This document shows positions 11,517 to 19,800 of a stretch of 21,761 nt of DNA, piece by piece. The DNA lies in IMG/VR virus record IMGVR_UViG_3300043470_000032, positions 1-21,761 of that record, one strand, 5' to 3'. Made by a program: the position numbers and the translations under genes. This DNA comes from a virus. Positions within the stretch are counted from its first letter, which is position 1; each line of letters begins with the position of its first letter. A model generated the notes under the pieces. That model ran no database searches and was not told the origin of the DNA. It saw only the letters and a program-made list of their open reading frames with translations.

Positions 11517-13970
11517 ATGGCAAATACACGCAGCTACACCCGAGCATTCTCTGGTGGCGTGATGTCGCCGGAGATGTTCGGCCGCATTGACGACGTTAAA
11601 TTCCAGACCGGAGCCGCAAAGCTTCGCAACTTTATTTCAATGCCACAAGGCCCGGCAGAGAACCGTCCAGGCTTTTCATACGTCACGCAAGTCAAGGACA
11701 GCACCAAGCGCACGCGTTTGATTCCATTTACATACTCGACTACCCAGACAATGGTGATCGAGCTTGGAACGGGCTATGTGCGGTTTCACACACAAGGCGC
11801 AACCTTGCTTGCTGGATCACCGGCTGCATGGAGCAACGCAACAGCTTACGTTGTTGGTGGACTTGTCTCGCGCCTAGGGGTTAACTACTACTGCATCTTG
11901 GGCCACACAAACCAACAGCCACCTAACGCAACGTATTGGTACGCACTACCATCAACCGCATACGAAATTCCAACGCCATATGCTGAAGCTGATTTGTTTG
12001 ACATTCACTATGTGCAGTCGGCAGACGTTTTGACATTGGTGCATCCAAACTATGCGCCGCGTGAACTTCGCCGGCAGGGTGCAACAAACTGGGTGCTTTC
12101 AACAATTAACTTTGCGTCTTCAGTGTCTTCGCCAACCGGCGTAAGCTCAACTAGATACATCCCGGCATCGGCCGCGGTTAACGCTGACACCTATAACAAC
12201 ATGGTGTATGTAGTAACTGCTGTGGCTGCGGATGGCGTAAGCGTGTCTGCTGCATCTTCTAGCACAACCATAGCAAACAATATTTATATAACAGGCGCTT
12301 ACAACACAATCACCTGGTCGGCTGTAAGCGGGGCTTCACGATACAACGTGTACAAGCAGCTTGGCGGCATCTACGGCTACATTGGAAGCACCACAACTAC
12401 AACGCTGGTCGATGACAACATCAGCCCTGACCTAGGCTTAACACCGCCGGTCTACAACTCTTACTTCTCAAGCTCTGGCAATTACCCTGGCGCGGTGTCT
12501 TATTTTGAGCAGCGTAGAACCTTTGCCGGCTCGGTCAATGAGCCACAAAAGATCTGGATGACCAAGTCCGGCACCGAAAGCGATATGAGCTATGGCCTGC
12601 CAATTCGCGATGACGACCGGATTGAGTTCCGAGTTGCTGCGCGTGAGGCCAACACCATTCGCCACGTTGTGCCATTGACCCAGTTGATCTTGTTGACCGG
12701 TTCAGCCGAGTGGCGCGTGTCGTCTGTTAACTCGGACGCCATCACACCAACATCAATCTCGGTTCGACCACAGTCATACATTGGTGCATCAAACGTGCAA
12801 CCATCGATTGTCAATAACTCTCTGGTGTACGTTGCAGCCCGCGGCGGCCACATCCGTGAGCTTGGGTATTCCTGGCAGTCAAACGGCTTCATAACGGGCG
12901 ATCTGTCGATCCGTGCAGCCCATCTGTTTGATACCTACGACATTGTGGACATGTGCTTTAGTAAAGCTCCGCAGCCGTTGATCTGGTTTGTTTCTAACTC
13001 TGGCAACTTGCTGGGCTTAACCTACATCCCAGAACAGCAGATTGGATCTTGGCACCATCACGATACTGACGGCAGCTTTGAGTCATGCACGACTGTGGCT
13101 GAAGGTAACGAAGATGTGCTGTATGTGATCGTCAAGCGATTAATCAATGGCAGCTATGTGCGATACATCGAGCGCCTGGAAACCAGGGAAATCACTACCA
13201 TTGACAAGTGCTTCTTTGTTGATGCTGGCGCAACATATAACGGCACAAACACTACCGCAGTGACTATGACCGTGACCGGCGGCACAACCTGGGGGCCAGC
13301 CGATACGCTGACCATCACGTCAAGCTCGGCCAAATTCACAGGCACAGGCGACATTGGTGACGCTATTGTCCTTACCGATTCTGCCGGCATTCTGTACAAG
13401 CTGACAATTGTTGGTTACACGTCAACCACGGTGGTAACAGCCCGCGTTGACAAGACTTTGCCGGCGGCTCTGCGTAGCACAGCAACAACCGTCTGGAACT
13501 TTGCCCGCAATGCAATCAGTGGCTTGACCTGGCTAGAAGGCAAGACTGTTTCGATCTTGGCTGATGGTGCAGTGCATCCACAGCGCGTGGTGACAAGCGG
13601 GGCCGTAAGCCTGGAGGTGGCAGCCAACATTGTGACTATTGGCCTGCCGTACCAATCAGACTTGCAGACTTTGCCATTGGCGTTGCAAATTGATGGTTTT
13701 GGCCAAGGGCGTTACAAAAACATCAACAAAACATGGCTGCGAGTATTTCAATCGTCAGGCATCTTTGTTGGCCCGGACGCAGATAACCTAGTGGAAGCCA
13801 AGCAACGTACAACTGAACCGTATGGCAGCCCGCCTGCGCTAAAGTCTGATGAGATCCTTGTCATGCTTACGCCGACATGGGCAGCATCTGGCCAAGTGTA
13901 CATCCGTCAGAGCGATCCGCTACCGTTGACCATTGTTGGTTTGACCGTTGAAGTAGCAATTGGTGGGTAA
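11517..13970 (+). CDS. Large tail protein, T7 gp12-like / stabilisation protein, with inserted binding domains, 817 aa
   Basis: The N-terminus (YTRAFSGGVMSPEMFGRIDD, then KLRNFISMPQGPAENRPGF) and the following RLIPFTYSTTQTMVIELG define the tail tubular B / stabilisation family, which forms the tail nozzle. Two insertions stand out. Residues 105-142 (W105, TAYVVGGLVS, YYCILGHT, YW at 140-141) resemble a CBM5/12-like sugar-binding module. Residues about 210-305 resemble a fibronectin type III-like domain, with NTITWSAVSGASRYNVYK. The body continues with FAGSVNEPQKIWMTKSG, LTGSAEWRVSS and YVAARGGHIRELGYSW, and ends in a beta-rich region with Thr-rich strands. The gene lies two bases after the adaptor gene, and its stop touches junction element copy 3. 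Confidence 0.9.
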   Translation: MANTRSYTRAFSGGVMSPEMFGRIDDVKFQTGAAKLRNFISMPQGPAENRPGFSYVTQVKDSTKRTRLIPFTYSTTQTMVIELGTGYVRFHTQGATLLAGSPAAWSNATAYVVGGLVSRLGVNYYCILGHTNQQPPNATYWYALPSTAYEIPTPYAEADLFDIHYVQSADVLTLVHPNYAPRELRRQGATNWVLSTINFASSVSSPTGVSSTRYIPASAAVNADTYNNMVYVVTAVAADGVSVSAASSSTTIANNIYITGAYNTITWSAVSGASRYNVYKQLGGIYGYIGSTTTTTLVDDNISPDLGLTPPVYNSYFSSSGNYPGAVSYFEQRRTFAGSVNEPQKIWMTKSGTESDMSYGLPIRDDDRIEFRVAAREANTIRHVVPLTQLILLTGSAEWRVSSVNSDAITPTSISVRPQSYIGASNVQPSIVNNSLVYVAARGGHIRELGYSWQSNGFITGDLSIRAAHLFDTYDIVDMCFSKAPQPLIWFVSNSGNLLGLTYIPEQQIGSWHHHDTDGSFESCTTVAEGNEDVLYVIVKRLINGSYVRYIERLETREITTIDKCFFVDAGATYNGTNTTAVTMTVTGGTTWGPADTLTITSSSAKFTGTGDIGDAIVLTDSAGILYKLTIVGYTSTTVVTARVDKTLPAALRSTATTVWNFARNAISGLTWLEGKTVSILADGAVHPQRVVTSGAVSLEVAANIVTIGLPYQSDLQTLPLALQIDGFGQGRYKNINKTWLRVFQSSGIFVGPDADNLVEAKQRTTEPYGSPPALKSDEILVMLTPTWAASGQVYIRQSDPLPLTIVGLTVEVAIGG

Positions 13971-13982
13971 TGGTGCCCGTAT
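13970..13982 (+). repeat. Junction element, copy 3 (partial)
   Basis: ATGGTGCCCGTAT is identical over 13 bases to the start of copy 2 and again lies on a stop codon (TAATG). At the same offset as in the other copies, TGGC recurs (14004-14007), but the ATG that ends copies 1 and 2 is absent. TGCC at 13974-13977 can pair with GGCA at 14005-14008. The copy seems degenerate or functions differently, because the next gene has its own ribosome binding site. Confidence 0.55.
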
Positions 13983-14058
13983 GAAAACACGCTGCCGGTA
14001 AGGTGGCAATAAAGCTGGAGAGAGATTGTGGAGCAAACATCAACACAAGAGGTGACAC
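13983..14058 (+). other. Leader of the ejection-protein block with chained micro-ORFs
   Basis: This short spacer holds no gene of normal size. It contains MVPV followed by TGA (13970-13984), then ATG 13981 giving MKTRCR and TAA (to 14001), then GTG 14028 with GGAGAG close upstream giving 13 codons to 14069. These may be accidental. GAGGTG at about 14050 serves as ribosome binding site for the gene at 14059. I see no clear promoter or terminator. Confidence 0.35.
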
Positions 14059-14760
14059 ATGGCTATTAATTTGAATAACCCACCTGGTCAATACAACGCA
14101 AACGATTGGTATTCGGCATATCCAAGCAATAGTTTCGGGATACCTTTTGGCCTAAACAGTCAGGCTCAAAAAGACGCAAGCGCTATGAAGTCGCTCGGCC
14201 CAATAATGAGCATTGCCGGCATGATTGGATCGATTGCTAGTTCTTATTACGGGGCTAAAGCTCAACAGTATCAACTCGACTCCCAGGCCATGACTCTGCA
14301 ATTCCAAAAGGACATTGCCGGGATCAACGCACGTCAAGCTGAAGTCACCGCTCAAGGCATCTTGCAGGCCGGTGAAAAGCAATCCGCAATGATGTCTCTC
14401 AAATACGGCAAAGCCAAGGGGTCACAACGGGCCGCTATGGCCGCAAGCGGTGGTGTCATAGGGGAAGGTAGCAACAAAGAGATTGAGGCCACCAACGACC
14501 TTATGAAAGAGATCGACATCTTGCAGATCAATGCAAACACTGTACGGTCAGCAGAAAACGCCCGCACTCAAAGCCAGAATTATTTAACTCAAGCAGCTAT
14601 GTATGGCGTCAGCGCTAACAACATGACTGCATCGTCAAAATCAATTGACCCATTTTCAGCAGCCGGAACAAGCTTACTCACTGGCGCAACATCTTTTGCC
14701 ACAACAATGTATCGAGACAAAATGATGGATCGATTGCTTGCGCGCCAAATAGGCTATTAA
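14059..14760 (+). CDS. Internal virion / core protein, T7 gp14-like, 233 aa
   Basis: After a polar N-terminus rich in Asn, Tyr and Ser, a hydrophobic segment at about residues 49-72 (SLGPIMSIAGMIGSIASSYY) could cross a membrane. A long helical region follows: YQLDSQAMTLQFQKDIAGIN, then QAGEKQSAMMSLKYGKAKGSQRAAMAASGGVIG. That last block, with KGSQRAAMAASGG, is the hallmark of gp14-type core proteins. The C-terminus contains a second apolar stretch and ends RLLARQIGY. In T7 the gp14 protein is ejected first and forms a pore in the outer membrane. The same role is likely here because the next two genes also look like ejected proteins. Confidence 0.85.
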   Translation: MAINLNNPPGQYNANDWYSAYPSNSFGIPFGLNSQAQKDASAMKSLGPIMSIAGMIGSIASSYYGAKAQQYQLDSQAMTLQFQKDIAGINARQAEVTAQGILQAGEKQSAMMSLKYGKAKGSQRAAMAASGGVIGEGSNKEIEATNDLMKEIDILQINANTVRSAENARTQSQNYLTQAAMYGVSANNMTASSKSIDPFSAAGTSLLTGATSFATTMYRDKMMDRLLARQIGY

Positions 14761-14770
14761 GGAATAAACC

Positions 14771-16894
14771 ATGCCAACCGTACCCATTATTGATTCCCCA
14801 TCAGTAGCGCCAGAAGTTGTAAATCCACAACCGTTTGCCGCTCCAGGTGTGGAGTCAATGAAGAACTTTGCTCCCGAGCAGATGGCCAAGCAAGGGGCTG
14901 CTGTTCAAGCCGCTGGTAATGCTACGTCAAGAATCGGAGAGATGCTTCAGGATCAGATTGATGACGCTAACACCAAGGCGGCCGACTCCTGGTACACGTC
15001 CAAAGCGCAAAAAGTTCTGTTTGACAAAGACTCTGGCTACTTGAATTCAATTGGAATTAAAGCCAAAGACGGATATGTGCCAACACAAGAAGCGCTGGCC
15101 AAGCTTCGGGCTGACGCTGAAGTAGCGTTGACCAACAACGTACAAAAAAGAATGTTCTCGGCTGTTGCTGCCAAGCATGAGATTAATTTTTCAACTCAAA
15201 TGGACGCACACGCAGTGCGTCAGATCCGTGTGTATGCTGCCGGCGAATCAGAAGCTCGTCAAAGTCAGTACATTGACCTGGCTATAGCTGACCCACAAGG
15301 GCGCAAGAGTTACACAGAGACTGCTGTACAAGAGGCCAGAGATCGCGCTGACCTAATGCAATTCCCAGCCGATAGCGCGCAACGCAAGGCTATGGTTATG
15401 GGCGCGTATCAATCAGTCCATATTGGCGTCACCAATGACTTGATGCTGAACAATAAATTTACTGATGCCAAAGGTCTTGTAGACACAGCGTTTAAAGATG
15501 GCCAGATGGATGCCAAAACATATCAGACGTTGAGCAAGCAAATTGACCAGGGCTACAGAAAACAAAATGCCGTTGCTCTTGGTGATGGTATTTTTAAGTC
15601 TGGACAAGCTATTGATGCAATCGATCCAGCGACGGTTATTGATTATGTGATCAACAAACATGAAGGCGGCTACGTTGAAAACGACGCAGGCAAAGGCCCA
15701 ACCAAGTACGGCATCAATGGCAAGGCAAACAACCTTTCTCCAAATCAAGTCAAAAACCTTTCGCTTGATCAAGCTCGAGACATCTATCGCAAGAACTATT
15801 GGGACAAGATTGGCGCTGATAATCTAGACCCTAGCATTCGTGCAATGGCTTTTGATACCGCTGTAAACCAGGGTGTGCCAATGGCTCAAAGGCTTCTTAA
15901 AGAATCTGGTGGCGACATTGCTAAATTTGCAGAGTTACGCAAAGCGGAATACATAAAACTTGCAGACAAAAATCCAGACAAGTACGGTCAGTATAGGCAA
16001 GGCTGGCTTAACCGCGTCGATGATTTTGTAGCTTCTGCACAAGGCAAATCGCAATCGTTGTCCAGCATGCTTGCGCGCACTGACGGCATTGCAGACCCTG
16101 AAGATCGAGACATGACGCGTCAACGGATTAAATCAAACTGGCAAGAAAAAGAAGCCGTGACAGCGCAAGACTATCAACAGAAAGTATCGAAGGCGTCAGA
16201 CATTGCGTTTGCTTCTGAAGGTGCCTGGGTAAACGTGCCACCACAACTGTGGGCTGATCTCAAGCAAGAAGACAAAGCGCGCATCATGAACAGGCCAAAG
16301 AACAGCGACAGCAATACTTTGCTTAACCTTCAACAGAACCCAGACCTTTGGGCACCAGGCAAGATTGAAAAGTTCCGCGCATTACTGTCTGAATCAGACT
16401 ACCGCGGATTTGTGGCCAAGGGTTCAGGCGCTGATGGTAGCTCGAAGATTTTGGCAGCAAGCATTGACCAAGAGCAAATGAAAAATCAATTGCTTAATGC
16501 CGGTCTAAATGATTTGATCAATCCTAAAAAAGACAGCAGCGACGAAAAAGAACGCATTCGCTTGAATGCTCAATTTGAGCAAGAGATTAATCAGGAACAG
16601 ATTGTCAGGAAGCGCCAGCTTTCTATGGACGAAAAGAATGCACTGTTAACCAAGATTCTTAAACCGGTCAAAGTTAACATGATCTACACCAATCCTTTTA
16701 ATCCTATGACGTGGATAGGCAAAGGAGAAACGACCGGTGACAAGCGGCTGTATCAAGTTGAAAACAGAGACAAGATTATTGTGCCTGAAGACACCCGTGC
16801 AGAGATTATTTTTGACCTTCAAAAACGCGGGCTGCCTGTAAATAACGACACCATCCTAAACGGCTACTTGGCAAAACAAGCGATTAAAAAATGA
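14771..16894 (+). CDS. Internal virion protein with GH108 peptidoglycan-hydrolase domain, 707 aa
   Basis: AAGGA precedes ATG 14771. Residues 1-285 are mostly helical and charged, with long coiled segments (for example QAAGNATSRIGEMLQDQIDD). Residues 285-415 form a GH108-type muramidase domain: NKHEGGYVENDAGKGPTKYGI, in which E298 is the expected catalytic Glu, then IYRKNYWDKIGADNLDPSIR and AMAFDTAVNQGVPMAQRLLK, the companion peptidoglycan-binding part. The C-terminal 290 residues are again helical and end KQAIKK. Free GH108 endolysins are about 180 residues, so this is an enzyme built into a virion protein, comparable in role to the T7 gp16 transglycosylase: it opens the wall locally during DNA entry. 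Its TGA overlaps the next ATG. Confidence 0.88.
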   Translation: MPTVPIIDSPSVAPEVVNPQPFAAPGVESMKNFAPEQMAKQGAAVQAAGNATSRIGEMLQDQIDDANTKAADSWYTSKAQKVLFDKDSGYLNSIGIKAKDGYVPTQEALAKLRADAEVALTNNVQKRMFSAVAAKHEINFSTQMDAHAVRQIRVYAAGESEARQSQYIDLAIADPQGRKSYTETAVQEARDRADLMQFPADSAQRKAMVMGAYQSVHIGVTNDLMLNNKFTDAKGLVDTAFKDGQMDAKTYQTLSKQIDQGYRKQNAVALGDGIFKSGQAIDAIDPATVIDYVINKHEGGYVENDAGKGPTKYGINGKANNLSPNQVKNLSLDQARDIYRKNYWDKIGADNLDPSIRAMAFDTAVNQGVPMAQRLLKESGGDIAKFAELRKAEYIKLADKNPDKYGQYRQGWLNRVDDFVASAQGKSQSLSSMLARTDGIADPEDRDMTRQRIKSNWQEKEAVTAQDYQQKVSKASDIAFASEGAWVNVPPQLWADLKQEDKARIMNRPKNSDSNTLLNLQQNPDLWAPGKIEKFRALLSESDYRGFVAKGSGADGSSKILAASIDQEQMKNQLLNAGLNDLINPKKDSSDEKERIRLNAQFEQEINQEQIVRKRQLSMDEKNALLTKILKPVKVNMIYTNPFNPMTWIGKGETTGDKRLYQVENRDKIIVPEDTRAEIIFDLQKRGLPVNNDTILNGYLAKQAIKK

Positions 16895-19800
16895 GTTCAT
16901 ACGAAGATTATCTGAATGGCCTTCAGCAGAAAGTCCAAAAGCAAAACCGTCTTGAGTCGGTGCTTGGCGAAGCCGCCAACACTAATCCTGATGAGTTTGC
17001 CAATATGGTCAAGCTATCAAAAGCTGCACAAATTTCTGTCGATGTTGTTCCTGAATACAAGGACATAGCCAACCAGGCAAAATTACTTCGTGATGTAAAT
17101 GCAAACACGATGTTAGAAACGTCGCCACGGACATCTAACTTTTTGTTAAGCCCAAACAACGCAAAGACTGTTGGTGATGACATCAATAATTTGAAGGACA
17201 TGGAGGCCAAGTACGGCACCATTAAGCCTATTGAGCGTACCTGGACTGAAGCTTTTACAGATCCATTTACTCGCGGCTATCGTCAGTTTGAATCTATTTG
17301 GGCGCAGACAATTCAAGACACCGGTATTTTTAAAGGTCTTGAACAAAAGAAAGCAGACGCTGCTGCTGCCGGCGGTGTGTCATACGATCCAAAGATTGAA
17401 TACTCGGTTCGCATGGCCGAATTAAAAAGACGTGAGCAGCAATTTCAAACGCCAATAGACATTCAAGATGAACTAGCGCAAATCAGTAATGCCAAAACAT
17501 TTGGCGAAGCTTTTACTGCTATCCGTAGAAACCCACGCGCTGTTGGTGAAATCACCATGCAGTCGGCTGGTACGTTTGCTCCAGTGCTGGCCGTTGCTGC
17601 GGCTGCAACAGTTGCTGGCCCAACAGGCCCATCTACCGTCATTCCATTTTTTACACAGCAAGCATTGCGCCGTGCAGGCACAACTGCTGTTGGAAGCTAC
17701 CTTATCGAATACGGGGCAACGCTTGATGAGGTAATGTCATCAACTGGCGCTGACATGAAAGACCCCGGTGCAATTTATAAAATAATCACTGACGATAAGT
17801 TAATGGAAGGCGCACGCGATAAAGCGACAAAGCGCGGTATCCCTATTGCTTTCTTTGATGCGTTGACAGCGGGCCTTGCTGGAAAACTACTATCTGGCGC
17901 AAAACCCGCGGTTGGCAGCATTGCTGCTCGAGTTGCTGGCGAAGGCGCTCTACAGATGGTAGGCGGTGCCACAGGCGAAGCAGTTGCTCAAGGAGTAACC
18001 GGTGAATTTAAGCCAGGCGACATCTTGCTTGAAGCTGTAGCTGAATTGCCAACTGCGTTGATTGAAGTGCCTGGCAACTACAAAAGCACAATGCACGACG
18101 CCAAGCGCGCCGAGGCCGTGGCCAATGTTGTCCAGGAGATGAACGACCTATCTAAAGCAAATAGGACTCGCACTCGCGATGTTGACACGTTCAAACAATT
18201 TATTGACCAGGTCAGTGAAGATGGCCCGGTACAAAATGTGTACATCAGTGCAGACGCATTGCGCCAATCCGGTAACGCTGCCGATCTGTCAAAGCTGTCC
18301 AGCGTTGTAGCTTCACAAGTAGAGGGCGCGCTGGCCACCAATGGCGAGGTGCAAATTCCTATTGATGAATACATGGCAACAATTGCGCCATCAGAAGTCA
18401 GTGGAAGAATTATTGATGACCTTCGCGTTGAAGGCGAAACAATGACTCGCCGTGAGGCAAGAGAGTTTATTGAAAGGAAATCTGAAGAGCTACAAGCCTC
18501 AATGAACCAAGCTCTTGAGAAAGAAAAGACCAACGATATTTTTATTAAGTCTGCAAAAGAAGTCGAAACAAACATGTTCGACCAATTGAAATCTACCGGG
18601 GTGTACACCGCGGCAGCATCAAAGAACTTTGCAACTTATGTTCGCGACATCTATGTGACCAAGGCTGCGGCAATGGGGATCACTCCATCAGAGTTGTACG
18701 ACATGATCCCTTACAAGATTACGTCCAACATGCCTGGGCCAGAGGTGCAATTGTTTAGCCAGGATGGCCAAGTTAATTTGGATACAGAAGCCTTTAAATC
18801 TTTTTATGGCAACTCGGTATTTAAAGACGATCAGGGCGCACCAGTGCTGCTGTATCACGGAACAGCAGATAACGTCACCAAGTTTGACGTTAACCACCCT
18901 AACCGCAAAGATAGTGGTTGGCTTGGTACTGGTGTGTACCTGACCGACAAAGCAGACATGGCCAATTTGTATGCGGATCAAAAGGCCCGCTCACTTGGCC
19001 CAAAAGGTCAAAACGTCATGCCGCTTTATGCGCGCCTAGAAAACCCTTACTACGCTACAGCGGAAGACAAGGCACGCGTACGCGCAGGCGGTCGCCCGGC
19101 TTCTGATGCATTTAGCGCTGACTTACAAGCTCAAGGCTATGACGGTGTGATCTTTCAGCCAACAGATGAAGTAAAAGAGATTGTGGTGTTTGACCCTGCT
19201 GCGGTTAAGTCAAAATTTAACAGTGGCTTGTGGTCAAAAGAAAATGATTTGCTGGCGCAGAAAAAGAAAGCCAAAAGCGATGTAACGCAACACGTCCTAA
19301 TGGCCGAGCGTGGTGAGCGCACTACCGGCAAGATCGCCAGAATTAGCGACGCTGAAAAAGCAATTATTGATGCAGCGGCCAAGAAGCTCGGTATCAAATC
19401 AGATGAGATCTTGAAGCTGGTCAAAAACAACAAGCTGTCTAACCCGCCAAAGGATGGATGGGCACCACTTGAGTTGACCGGCGTCAAGATTGAAGCCAGC
19501 AAAAACGGTAAGCCAGCTAAATACGAATTGCAATATCAGGTTGTGCCATACACGTTTGCCAACGGCGCAAACGACAAGATCATGCAGAAGGGCACGCCAG
19601 AATACAACAAGAAGGTTAAGGCTATAGGCCGACGCATTCATGACGAAGTCCTGGGAGTGTTTAACCGCGCCCAAGCTGGAGACAAGGCTGCACAGAATAT
19701 TATTCGCCAGGCTGGCTGGTACAAAGAAATGCGCTCACGCCTACGCCAAGAGTTTGGTGGCCTGGGTGACGTGTTTGCTGACTTGCTGGGAGCTACATCA

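Noticed and set aside
7431-13970. A BPP-1-type diversity-generating retroelement
   Set aside because: Although the head genes resemble BPP-1, I saw no reverse transcriptase motif, template repeat or variable repeat in the window.
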